A DNA stretch of 64,000 bases from Polytrichum commune. Lineage: Eukaryota > Streptophyta > Polytrichopsida > Polytrichales > Polytrichaceae. A program made the translations under genes and the position numbers. Below, in pieces: positions 1 to 10,969 of the stretch; position 1 is the stretch's first letter, and every line of letters begins with the position of its first letter. The notes below the pieces were generated by a model, which saw only the letters and a list, made by a program, of their open reading frames with translations, searched no databases and was not told the DNA's origin. Where the stretch lies: NCBI GenBank assembly GCA_950295325.1, contig OX485806.1, forward strand, positions 53,439,169 through 53,503,168, written 5' to 3'.

Positions 1-315
1 CCATGGGCATTGGCCCATTGTGAGGCCAAGTTGCCTAGTATGGTTCGGGTTGTTGTAGTGTTGCTCCAGCAACGCCATGATCAACATGGGATTGGACTTC
101 CATGGATGGAAGTCCACATCTAGGAATGGGTTACCGATTGAGGGGTGAGTCTCGAAAGCAAAGTAGGAGGGTTGGTTCCCTCCTATGAACTATAAGGTCT
201 GGGGTAGGAGGAGCTAACCATTAGCATGGCGGAATGCGAATGGTTAGCGCTCGTAACCTTTGCTACAAAAGGAAAATTGGCAAGATTCCTAAGGGGACTA
301 GCAAGGGTTGCGACA
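1..315 (+). repeat. End of chromovirus 5' LTR (subfamily B, partial)
   Basis: This is the 3' end of an LTR, cut by the window edge. It ends in GGGTTGCGACA directly before the primer binding site. It matches the LTR-B copies at 15,801-16,758 (same orientation) and 62,101-62,467 (reverse). It contains the palindromic segment CTTCCATGGATGGAAG near 104 seen in all copies of both subfamilies. Confidence 0.85.
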
Positions 316-316
316 C

Positions 317-330
317 TTGGTATTAGAGCA
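317..330 (+). other. Primer binding site, tRNA-Met type
   Basis: TTGGTATTAGAGCA begins two bases after the LTR end. It differs by one base from the usual plant TGGTATCAGAGC that pairs with the 3' end of initiator tRNA-Met. Its position fixes the orientation of this LTR family: TGTCGCGCACC is the 5' end and GGGTTGCGACA the 3' end. Confidence 0.85.
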
Positions 331-1537
331 GGGTTCCAATTTTTGAGCTAGCACTTTGAGGAAAGCATGGCTATCAAATCAGCGGGTTATGATGGTGGCC
401 CGGGGTTTCAAAAAGGTTGTGAGGCTCAAATTGGAACAAAGATCATGTGTAAATGGAATTTGACCATACCATTGGTTCTAATGACAATGGTGGGCATGAT
501 GGTGAATTCGGTAAGGAAAATGGTGGAGTCCTTTGAAAGGTCTCCCGCACACCTCAAAAAGCATTTGGGGCCTAGAATACCAAATGCACCCAAAACCTTG
601 GAGGGCATCAATGTTGGATTGAAATTCCAATTCCAAATGATTGGAAGGTATTGATGTTGGAATGAATTTGGTGGAAATGAGGCGTCCGGGCCTCTTAAGG
701 CATATATGCACGTATTTTACACCCGAATGAATTGTACATCTTAGATGAACGAGTTTTCTAAGAAATACATCGTTTTAGGTGGGGTTTCAAAAGTGGGTGG
801 TGAATACCAAGTTCAAATTTCCAAAAGTTTATTGAGGTTGTGGCGGGGATCATCAAAATTGCCACGAGCATTAAGGCCAATGACCCCAATAAGAAATTTG
901 GCGGTGCCTTACAACAATGAACGTTGAGGGGAGATAGGTACCACGCCAAATAATATTTGTGCCGCGGACCGAATGTAAGACGATGGCATTGTGGCCAAGG
1001 CTACTAGCATTAAGCCGAGGGCAAGTCTTTTGTACCTTGAGACTCAAATGAATGGGGGAAATGTTTCATGGGTTGACAAAGAGGCTACCACTTCTTCTTG
1101 AGCCCAAAGCTTTCAAAGGGTTGGGGCTTGCCAATTGATAGAGCGGGCAAGCCCACCAAGGTGCGGTTTGGAAAAGGTGAAAAGCATGAGACAAAGGAGG
1201 CCGGATGCATGTAACCTTTCAATGTGGGACATTGGATTTTTGTCAAAATTTCACACCATGTGAAATAGATGAAATGCATGTCATTGTGATGGCCGCCTTC
1301 TTTGAAACTCACATGATGGATGTGAGGTGCAAGCCGGTGTGCTTGCGGTGCATTATGATGTGTCATAATGGCAAAGAATTGAAATTCAAATTGACAAGGA
1401 CTCCTATGGTAGGAGGACCCAAGTTGAATTTGGTCTTAATGGACCAAATGAAAAATAGAAAACTTAATGGTCATGGTTCAATTGGAGCAACTCCAAGGAA
1501 CGTTTGGGGAGGCTAGGCAAGATGGGCCTCCCCCAAA

Positions 1538-2475
1538 TGTCGCAACCCTTGCTAGTTTTCCTTCACTTAGCTTGACCGCCTTTCCAACCTAGCAAGTGCC
1601 ACGAGCGCTAACCTGCACATCCCACGCACATGCATCGTTAGCTCCCAAAACCGCGGACCTTCAAGCTCATGGCTTGGTCACCAAACCCTCCTACACATGC
1701 ATTCGGGACTCTCCCCTTAGTTGGTAGCCCATGGATAAGGTGGACTTCCATCCATGGAAGTCCACTCTTGAGTTGATCATCGTGTTGCCAAAACAACACT
1801 ACAACTACCTGGAGCACATTGCCAAGTGTGCTCCGGGGGGTCGATCGGCTAAGCCGCCTCACCCATATAAGCCTCTAGGACTTTGGGCGGGGCCCCTACC
1901 CCACCTTCAAGTATCCTTTTGTCTCTCTACAAGGGTTGGGGCCAAGTGGACATTTTCCCGTAGCCGCTGGGGCTAGAACCCCCCTTAGCAGCTTCAGACC
2001 ACCATAACTTCTACATATCATGTCTGATGCTCTCAAACGACCACTCTATCGTCCCCTACTGTTTGCGTAGATGCCGATGGACCCCTCACTTGCCTCATTT
2101 GGGCAAGTATTGAGGAAGTTATGGCTCTTCAAACCTTGGCAGTCCCGGGCACCACTCCCAGGTCATTGCTGTCCCAGGGTGCTGTCCCGGGACAGCGCCC
2201 CACTCAAATGGCCATATCTCCTAGCTAGCACCTCCGATTGAGGTGTTCCTTAGCATTCTAGAATTCCACTGCCATAAGCTACTCATAACTTATGGCCTTA
2301 CCCGCATGACTCTTAGTTCCCGTGGGTGAGAGGCGTTCTCAACGCCCGGGGCCCTCACCCACACTAAGAGTACTTGGGCCCTCTCACCAATGGCGCCACA
2401 AGTCCCGGGTGTCACTCCGGGGTCCCCCTTGTGCCCATGGTGTTGCGGGCACTCCTCATAAAGAGGTGCGTGACA
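1538..2475 (-). mobile_element. Solo LTR of the chromovirus family (subfamily A), TSD CCAAA
   Basis: A 938-bp LTR runs from TGTCGCAACCC to GTGCGTGACA and is flanked by perfect 5-bp duplications CCAAA (1,533-1,537 and 2,476-2,480). No internal retroviral sequence remains, so it is a solo LTR left by LTR-LTR recombination. Judged by the PBS next to the 315 end, it lies in reverse orientation. It splits the gag-pol of the older element, which reads on across the site. Confidence 0.93.
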
Positions 2476-2775
2476 CCAAACCACATTGGTGGGATGTTGG
2501 TGAGGTACAAGGTTGTATTCACCAATGTGTTGCCCAAAAAGTTACCGCCAAGGACTGAAAAATAACTTTGCTCAACGAGAGATTGAGCACTTGAGGTATG
2601 TGGTGACAAAGGAAGTTGGTGGACGAACATGAAGAATGTCAAGGCAATCCAAAAGGAAAATTGACCCTTCATTCAAAAAAGGCTTAGGTCATTTGTTGGC
2701 CTAGCCAACTATTACCAACACTTCATTCGAGAGTTTTTGAAGGTTGCTAGGACCTTATTCAACTTATTGAGGAAG

Positions 2776-3655
2776 ATGGCTATCTCAAGAGTAAGATGAG
2801 CCTTGTCACCAGGCCTTTGGGGAGCTCAAGAGCAAGTTCTTTTAACAAGATGTGGTTAAGATTCCGGGTTTTCATAAGCATTTTGAGGTGCACATGGAGG
2901 TGAGTGACTTTGCCATTGGCGGATGGTTAATGTAAGATGGATGGCCATTGCATATAAGAGCATGAAACTCGATGGTTGTCCGACCTTGTCCAACTTGTGC
3001 AAGAAATGGCTATCCCAAGAGTGGGATGAGCCTTGCCACCAAGTTCTCATCGCTGCCCGTGCTCAAGTTTGCGGAATTTGACAAACCTTTTGAGGTGTAT
3101 ACGGGGGCGAGTAACTTTACCATTGGCGGATATTGATCCAAGATGGATGCCCATTGCATATGGGAGCATTAAGCTTAAAGGTTTTCGAACCTTGTGCGAC
3201 TTGTGAAAGAAATGGCTATCTCAAGAATGGGATGAGCCTTGTCCCAAAGTCTTTGGGGAGCTAAAGACAAAATTCTCTTGCCACCCGTGTTCAAGTTCGC
3301 GGAGCTTGACAAACCTTTTGAGGTGCATACGGGGGGCGAGTGACTTTGCCATTGGCGGATGGTTAATATAAGATAGATGGCCATTGCATATGAGAGCATT
3401 AAGCTCGATGGTTATCCGACCTTATCCGACTTGTGAAAGAAATGGCTATCCCAAGAGTGGGATGAGCCTTGCCACCAAGGCTTTGGGGAGCTTGAGGGCA
3501 AGTTTTCTTCGCCGCCCGTGCTCAAGTTCGCAGAGTTTGACAAACCTTTTGAGGTGCATACAGGGGTGAGTGACTTTGCCAATGGCGGATTGTTGATGTA
3601 AGATGGATGGCCATTGCATATGGGAGCATGAAGCTCGATGGTTGTCAAACAAGAC
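2776..3655 (+). repeat. Tandem array of an RT/RNase H coding segment (4 units of about 230 bp)
   Basis: Four units start with the TGGCTATC motif at about 2,776, 3,006, 3,212 and 3,442, spaced 230, 206 and 230 bp; the second unit lacks about 24 bp. Each unit encodes the RT-RNase H junction: a 'KKWLSQEWDEPC' start, a 'LKFAELDKPFEVHTG' segment and 'DFAIGG', then a 'GWP-AY-SMKLDG' end. In an ordinary gypsy element this segment occurs once. The unit length is not a whole number of codons, and the units carry stops, so the array is not a working protein repeat. Related arrays lie at 54,119-54,467 and 62,590-63,260. Confidence 0.85.
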
Positions 3656-3785
3656 AACCAACTCATGACAAAGAACTTCTTTGCCGTTGTGCATTGCTTG
3701 AAGATGTGGCGACACTATTTGGGGTCGCACAAAACAAAGGCGTGAACAAAGGTCTACATGGACAATGTGTCCTAAAAGAATTTTG

Positions 3786-3839
3786 GGGAAAGTTACAGCA
3801 TGAGCGTAGAGCGGTGAGCGTCATGTTTTCGTGAATTTC
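3786..3839 (+). repeat. MULE left terminal inverted repeat
   Basis: This is the left end, starting GGGAAAGTTACAGCATGAGC. It aligns with the reverse complement of 18,645-18,697 with one or two small gaps. The shared core CATGAGCGTAGAGCG is exact, and the inner ends both contain TGAATTTC. Confidence 0.85.
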
Positions 3840-5311
3840 TCCGCTCGCTTTTCAAAAATTTATTGAAACATAAGGATCCTATTACCACTGAATTTGGTCC
3901 GGACAAAACTGTAAATGTATATTTTCAGGGAAAAGAGTACCCCAAATTTGTGGAAGGGTGTTATATATATAGTGAAATTAGGGCTGACGTCATCATTTAA
4001 ATGAAAGGGTTATTTAAATGAGGACCGTTCAAGGTGGAACTGAAATTTTGTTTTAATTAGTTTACAAATTTGTTTTAGTGTTTAAGGCTAAGGGCGTAAT
4101 TAGGGCTGGCTCCATCATTTAGATGCGGGCATCCTCGAAACAATAATTTAAATGGCGAAGTTTATACAATCCAACAAGTGAATATTCTTGTGCTCGTTAA
4201 TCGGTCATGTAGGTAGGTCCCCTCAAATATGTTCATTAGGTGTTGCGTCTAGGATGGGGATCATACTATAGAGTATATAGTCCAATCTTTTTTATTTGTT
4301 TGGGTTTTCATTTTTGTAGCTACATCTAACCACATACCACTCAAAGATAGGAGTTCATTAAAATAAGCAACTGAATTAAGCACGTCTACTTTAAGCCCAA
4401 AACCTCTTGACACATGGCTCTTTTGAAGTGGCTAGAAAAGGGTGATTATCACGTACGAGCATAACTTTCATCCATACATTATCTAGACTTGACCCCTTTA
4501 GGTTTAATGCTGATTGGCCTCAAATTTTGATGTCAAGTTACTAAGATACAATAGTACTCAAAGTTACATACTATTCTAGGGTTTTCACGGTGGATGAGTT
4601 ATAGATACGTTCGTATGCAATAATTCCCTCCCCCACCTAGATATAAAGCTTATATGATGTGTGGAGAATGGAAACAATTACTAGGTCAAGGGCTTTTACT
4701 ACTTCATATAAGAAATTATATGGCAAAGAGTTTAAAATCGAGCTCCAGCCATTCCAAACATCACTTTAGAGACGCATGTGCCCATAAACATAACCAAACT
4801 CCCCACGGGTGTTTGGAGGCAATAAAAATTATTTTTTTGTGTTAAAATGCTATTCATATTTTTAAAAATGCAAAATAACTATTGAAGGAAATGCATTGTC
4901 CTTCTAGTGAGATTATCCAATTGAAGAAATGAGTTAAAACTATGGTTCAAATACGGTAGCATTTATGGAAGAATACAATATATATGTATATATTTCTAAG
5001 CTTTAAAATAAACAAAATGCACTTCAACAATTTATATACAATTGACATAAAAACGGAAGACATGTCCTTCCTAGGTTTTGTTAGATAGAGTCAATTCAGT
5101 GTTCAAGTTTGAAGTGTGCACATGCATTTCAGTGCAAATGGCTTAACTCAAACTTTCAAACTTCAACTTCTTTGAACTTCTTTGACAAGTCTAGAATAGC
5201 TATGACACAAAGAAACTTGTAGGTGTTTTATTTTAAAAAGAAATGGCCATTTGAAATGGCTACATTATGCACGTGGCGAGAGAAAAGAAACAAACATATG
5301 GATAGTCTTGA
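3840..5311. other. MULE left subterminal region, no gene seen
   Basis: This AT-rich stretch lies between the left terminal repeat and the end of the minus-strand methyltransferase-like gene. No reading frame looks coding. It presumably holds the 3' UTR and terminator of that gene and transposase-binding subterminal DNA, but I could not identify a specific motif. Confidence 0.5.
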
Positions 5312-8300
5312 TCAAGGTGAACCAACATCGAAACTCTTGTCACATTGATCAGCCTCGACATCCATGTATCTAAGCACTGTAGGGTTGAAAAATTGACGTG
5401 GAGAATCTGAAAGGATTGGAGATGGGCCGCGTATGAAATCCTGTGCTATACGTTCGGCATATGAAGGTAAGGCGAACAAAATAGGAGGACTCATGTAGAC
5501 ATCAGCGTGGCGGATCAAACGTCGTGCGAGACCTGCGTCACTAAATAATAAAACAAAGTCAGCATGACAAATTGTATGAATACATCAAATGTTTGAGAGA
5601 CTTAAGACATGGAGTTAAGACGCACCGCAATACTTGCGACCCTTCTTCTTCTTTGGCGCAATGTCTTCCTTAGAATCAGAGTCTGTGGTCGAATCCGCGC
5701 GCTCTTCTGGTTGCGGGATTGCATCCACGTAAGGCTTGAGAAGCGCCTCGAAGATTTCTAAATCCGGCTCCAACGCTATGAGGTGTCGGTTTGAACGTTG
5801 GCAAGCAATGACAGAAGCACCTGCATTTTGGGAAACGGAAATTAGATCGTGGAATGCAAAAAACTGTTGTGAACGATGAAGGGAGAGATTGAAGACCTAT
5901 ACTAGGGCTCCAGTCGCAGACGATATCACGCTCGTCTGTTAGACACTCGATGAAGCACTGAACAAAGGATGGGTCCTTCTCACGCGAGCCACGCCAAGGA
6001 AGTCCGGTAGGGCGTAGAAGCTGGGAATCGGTTGTCGTGAAGTTCGTCAAGTCGTTGCGCTCTTCGGGAAGGATCTCCATTTGTACGAACTGTGGTCGCA
6101 ATCAGCGAGTGCGGAACTTGGAACTAAGGCGTGCAAAGACCTTAATGTTGAAGTTATGGGTCTGTAAGACAACCTCAAGGATTAGTAGATATTGAAACTG
6201 ATTGTCGGATTGAGAAATTCAAATTATGAACATAAAAGATAATACCTCTTTCTGGTGTGGAAGGGAGGAGGCCATGGGAATGGGATTATAGCCCCACCAA
6301 TCCCGGACAATCGTAAAATCATAGATTTTAATTTTACTATCTAACTTCTTCTCGATTCGGCGGTCTTTGGGATGGAAGAGTAGAACAACTCCGTCATCGG
6401 TCAAGTGACAATCTGCGAAGGCGAAGAGTTGGTCAAAGTAGTCTGTCTCTCGCTTGTTCCACGATGGTACGGACATGGGGGAGATGACAGGCACGACCAA
6501 GTCTTTGGGAGCGTCAACAATCACGAGATCAATTCCAGGATGCCTAGGCCGCATTTGCATCGATTCACAAGGATAAGTACGGCCCACCCCGGCCTGTATG
6601 AATAAGAGTAATGGAAAGCATGAGTTACCGACAAAAAAAAACATCACAAGTCCAAGATAATTTTCAAATTGATAGTGTTAGTGAGATATGGTATTGTGTG
6701 ACCTTGATAATGTGGTCTACGATACGCACAAGCTGCGGATCCATGAATTGCTGGTGTTCAAACTGGTTAAGCAAGGCACAGAAGTTTCCATGCTCAAGAA
6801 ACATCGGTAGGGTCGTCTTAAACGGCGAAGACGAAATGGCACCTACACCTTTCGGGGGTGGTACACCACGGCCAGAGTGTGTGATATGAAGAGTTTGGCT
6901 AGATTGAACATCCAAGTTGGAAAGTCTTGGTGATTGCGGATTCGAAACCGTGCGTTGCGAAGTCTGAGTCGAAGCCAAAGGAGCTCGCTCAGGAATTTGA
7001 ATTCCTGCAGGTGGGGCTGCCACAACGGAACCGTCGCGAGAACGAACCTGCCCTCGACGTTGAACTTTTGGCTTCGGAGCAGGTTCAGGCTGAAATGCCT
7101 CGTCGTCGTCGTTGTCGTTTAAGTCAGTGACCATAGGAGCCGGTCCTCCTGCAGATTGTTCCGGGATAGGGACGAGGTGTTTTTCCTCCTCAGGAACGAA
7201 GTTCGGTTGGCACTCGAGGAACCAACCACCTGTGAGCAACACCTCATTGGGAAATCGATTGCGTTGGTCTTCGGTCCAAAGTTCCTCAATTGGCGTTTGT
7301 GTAGACGGTTTGAGCTCGACATGAGCCGGAACTTCCCAAGCCGCAAGAGCACGTTTGGCGATGAGCTCTTGCTTCATGTACCTGCATATATGCGTTACAT
7401 TTAGTAAGGGTGATAGAGACAAAGAGAACACTGAATCAAACAAGAAGTCAAATCATACAAACCTGTAAAACAAGCGGCCCGCTAAAATTCCACCATCAAT
7501 CTTTAGGAGCTCTGAACCTTTCAGAAACCTTGGGCTTGCATTTTCCGAGAGGTAGAAGGGGAAAGCCTTCTTCCACAATAGCGATCTCCATTTCTCCACG
7601 TATTCTGCCGGCTTGAGAATAACGGAGCTCCACTCAATGTTGATCTTAAGTTTAGCGACATACTTGTCCATGTGGTCTTGAAGGAAAGTAGACAACTGAC
7701 ACACATTATGAAACGATGGGTGTTAGAAGTAACGACGATTACAACGGATTAAAAATGAAGAGACTAGAGGAAGTAAGTATCGTCATACCTGAGCCTAGAG
7801 AGAAGCCCTTGGCAACCAGGCATCAAGGAATTTGTCCTTCATTGGACGATCTAGTGGAAAACGGTAGGCTGCCCGTTCCTCGTCCGTTCCGTTCCACAAT
7901 TGCAACCATTTTCCTTTGAAGTCTTGATGGACCTTGGTGCTTGCAATTTTATGAAGTCGCTCAACGGTCAAGTCCAATGATTTTCCGCTAGTATAGTGTT
8001 TATTGAGCTGGGTGGAAAATGGAGAATTATATTAGAATTGAGAGTAGAGTTGAGTTGAAAGTTGAAAGTTGAGTTGAGAGTTGAGAGTTGAGAGTTGAGT
8101 TGAAAATTGAAAATTGAAAATACCTCTTGTTCAAATAACTCTCCATTGGCTGGGTTGGCGATTGCAACCATCTTGTCGAACCTTTGGCTGCGCCAATGTT
8201 TCACACACTTCGTGATCGCTTTGTCCATCGCACTCCAGACTCCAGGCCCAGTCCTCTCATTCTCGGGCACGGTCTCGTAATAGTTCGAGCAAGCAGCGTC

Positions 8301-9541
8301 GGATGCAGCAGCGCATTGTCTCTGTACGACAATAATTAAGATGCAAGAAACGTATGATGCACTTCATAATATGAAAACGATAAGCACATAAATTTGGAAA
8401 ACTTACCGCATGGAGGAATTTAACGAAAATGTCCATGGTGAGTGGATACCATGACGGTACACGGGGTTTATAAGCCTCACAAATAGCCATGTCCTCTTTG
8501 CTAATAAGACCTTTGAAATCAGAAAGTTTGAATGTGCCGAAGGTTCGAATTCTTTGCAACTTGGCAATAGTACTGTCTTGAACATGATCATGTTCCGTGG
8601 ACCTGTGAGCGACGAGATGAATATTAAAACAAGGTTCACTGAATAAATGCAATATGAAATTAATGAAAATGGATGTGCAAGTATACTTACCAGTTGATGT
8701 CGTTCATGGCGTTGAGGAGGATTGAGCATTGCCCACGTGCGTCGAGAACAATGCAGTCAACGGAAATGTACGAGTCAGGATTATTGTAGTGGTACTTGTG
8801 GATGTAACCCATCCAAGCCATCACACGGTGATTGCCTTCGTAGACGTAAAAGTATTTGTTCCGAAACTGATTGAGATCAGGATCAGAGGACAAATACTCT
8901 TCGAACTCATCATTAGCGGACTTCCATAGCGGGTTAGACCAAATGGAGTCGTCCTCTTGAACCGCTAGCTCGTTGTCGGAGATGTCGAAAGGAGACACGT
9001 ACAATACTCGATTTCCTTCTCGATAGCCTTTGACGAACTCGTTCGCCAACATCTCAACGTCCGAATCGACAATTGGACGCACCTTCGGGTAGGTCTTGAG
9101 ATGGCAAAGAGGAATAAGGAATCGAGACTTCTTAATGGGTTTGGTGCGAAGCTTGGAGATGACGGTGTTATAATCACTCTTCTACAGCAACCTCATCTCA
9201 TTTGCACTCCACATGGGGTCCTTGTCCTGCAGATGAGGGGGCATGTGAACAATGCCAAGTTCAACACCACCAGCTGGACGTAAGGGCTTTGTCGAGCGTT
9301 TCTCGCTCGACTCGGGTGCTTCTTATGTGTCCTCTTGTATGGTATACGCTTCCTCCACATGTTGGCAAGTATCGAGAAGGGGTTGATCGGTGGATGGGGC
9401 AATCGGAGGAACATCCTCTTCCACGACTGCAACACGTGGAGAATGTTGAGAGTCCGGGGGAATGCTAGACTCAACGGAATTTGTCGATGGAGGTACGGGC
9501 ACATCGGATAATGCCATCTGAAAGGTAGGCAAACGACTCAC
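5312..9541 (-). pseudogene. MULE-borne gene: ParB-like region plus permuted DNA-methyltransferase-like domain
   Basis: Ten exons join in one frame with GT-AG introns: 9541-8691, 8602-8407, 8321-8124, 8007-7789, 7695-7463, 7381-6703, 6593-6246, 6161-5897, 5820-5626 and 5532-5312, totalling 3,405 nt (1,134 codons plus stop). Exon 1 has a ParB/sulfiredoxin-like signature: 'RPIVDSDVEMLANEF', then 'YEGNHRVMAWMGYI' near 8,816-8,858. Exon 6 is a proline-rich linker. Exon 7 holds a motif-IV-like 'DLVIVDAPKD' (6,501-6,530) and 'GVVLLFHPKD'. Exons 8-9 join to give a motif-I-like 'DWSPSIGASVIACQ' and 'ALEPD'. Motif IV before motif I is the order of permuted N4-cytosine/N6-adenine methyltransferases. DAPK replaces the usual DPPY, so catalysis is doubtful. 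Four in-frame stops (TAA near 9,323, TAG near 9,178, TAG at 7,795-7,797, TGA at 6,102-6,104) break the frame; at least three fit C-to-T decay. The true start could be the ATG at 9,517, directly after a strong acceptor, which would extend the gene upstream. Confidence 0.7.
8040..8121. repeat. Short tandem repeat (GTTGAGA/GTTGAAA) inside an intron
   Basis: A run of 7-10 bp variants of GAGTTGA and GAAAATT fills most of the intron between exons 3 and 4 of the methyltransferase-like gene. It is a microsatellite that probably grew by slippage. Confidence 0.85.
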
Positions 9542-9797
9542 AATACACTTAGAAAAAGTATGAATTACTAGAAATCAGCAATACGACTAACAACTAAAGG
9601 ACTCAATAAGACATAGTTGTCACAACATGTAAAACTATGACTAAACGACGAGTAGCTAAGACACAATGAAGCATGTCCGACAAGTCACTGTTGTAAACAG
9701 AGTCAGCCTCCGCTCAATCTCCACTTGAGAAAACTGCATACAAAAAATACATGAAGATGGATTAGAATAAGTGCGCCAACGCGACAGTATATATTCA

Positions 9798-10905
9798 CGG
9801 GTCCCAGTTGAAATCAAAACATTTTCAAAAAAATTCAAGAGGTTGGGCCTCTGGGCTGAGCCCATCACAGGCACCAGCCCTCACTCTCTATATTCGAAAA
9901 CCAAGTATTAATTCACATTCAGGGGTCCCTGCATTGGCGAAGGGACCCTCCTAGTTGAAATCAAAACAATTTGAAAACAAATAAAAAGGTTGGGCCTCTG
10001 GGCTGAGCCCATCCCAGGCACTAGCCCTCACTCTCTATATTCGAAACCAAGTATATATTCACACAAGGGACCCTCCCAGTTGAAATCAAAACATTTTGAG
10101 AAAAAATAAAGAGGCTGGGCCTCTGGGCTGAGCCCATCCCAGGCACCAGCCCTCACTGTCTATATTCCAAAACCAAGTATATATTCACACAGGGGACCCT
10201 CCCAGTTGAAATCAAAACATTGTGAAACAAAAATAAAGAGGCTGGGCCTCTGGGCTAAGCCCATCCTAGGCACCAGCCCTCACTCTCTATATTCGAAAAC
10301 CAAGTATATATTCACATTCAGGTGTCCCTGCGTTGGCGCAGGGACCCTCCCAGTTGAAATCAAAACAATTTGAAAAAAAATAAAGAGGCTGGGCCTCTGG
10401 GCTGAGCCCATCCCAGGCACCAGCCCTCACTCTCTATATTCCAAAACCAAGTATATATTCACACAGGGGACCCTCCCAGTTGAAATCAAAACATTGTGAA
10501 AAAAAAATAAAAAATTGGGCCTCTGGGCTAAGCCCATCCTAGGCACCAGCCCTCATTCTCTATATTCGAAAACCAAGTATTAATTCACATTCAGGGGTCC
10601 CTGCGTTGGCACAGGGACCCTCCTAGTTGAAATCAAAACATTTTGAAAACAAATTCAAGAGGCTGGGCCTCTGGGCTAAGCCCATCCCAGGCACCAGCCC
10701 TCACTCTCTATATTCGAAACCAAGTATATATTCACATTCAGGGGCCCCTGCATTGGCGCAGGGACCCTCCTAGTTGAAATCAAAACAATTTGAAAAAAAA
10801 TCAAGAGGCTGGGCCTCTGGGCTAAGCCCATCCTAGGCACCAGCCCTCACTCTGTATATTCAAAACCAAGTATATATTCACATTCAGGGGTCCCTCACTC
10901 TCTTT
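9798..10905. repeat. Eight-copy tandem array with two unit lengths (about 125 and 147 bp)
   Basis: The anchor GGGCCTCTGGGCT recurs at about 9,846, 9,994, 10,118, 10,244, 10,391, 10,518, 10,665 and 10,811. Spacings are about 147 or 125 bp. Long units carry an extra segment with a short inverted repeat, GGGTCCCTG and CAGGGACCC around TTGGC; short units lack it. Every unit also holds GGGCCTCTGGGCTGAGCCC, itself partly palindromic. The array lies between the two minus-strand coding blocks of the MULE, either in the upstream region of the methyltransferase-like gene or in a long intron. Confidence 0.9.
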
Positions 10906-10969
10906 ATTCTGAAACAAACACTCCTTTGAGCTCAAACATACAACAGTATAGGGTTTTGAATTCACATAC

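Larger units (their letters stand above)
367..3774 (+). pseudogene. Chromovirus gag-pol remnant, N-terminal part (RT core deleted)
   Basis: This stretch would encode gag, protease and the RT/RNase H region, but no frame stays open for more than about 100 codons. The 1,205-1,516 region reads as a protease-linked segment and ends at the solo LTR. After the LTR, wording like 'KLPPRT' (entry to RT) is followed within about 60 bases by 'GLANYYQHFIREF', the RT thumb, so fingers and palm are absent. From 2,776 an RT/RNase H segment is repeated four times; it is followed by 'THDKELL' and a tryptophan/histidine-rich stretch typical of RNase H. The gene is cut at 3,774 by the MULE and resumes at 18,709. 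It cannot make an active polyprotein. Confidence 0.8.

Noticed and set aside
2776-3655. Diversity-generating retroelement, because repeats lie beside RT sequence
   Set aside because: The repeats are RT/RNase H coding units with random decay, without template-variable repeat pairs or adenine-specific changes.
3840-5311. A 63-codon frame at 4,654-4,845
   Set aside because: Isolated in AT-rich non-coding MULE DNA, with no start context or motif to support it.
5312-9541. Bacterial contamination as source of the ParB-methyltransferase-like gene
   Set aside because: Nine GT-AG introns keep the frame and the gene lies inside a eukaryotic MULE with perfect target duplications.
9798-10905. CRISPR-like array
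   Set aside because: Units are 125-147 bp and repeat along their whole length, with no unique spacers; this is plant transposon DNA.
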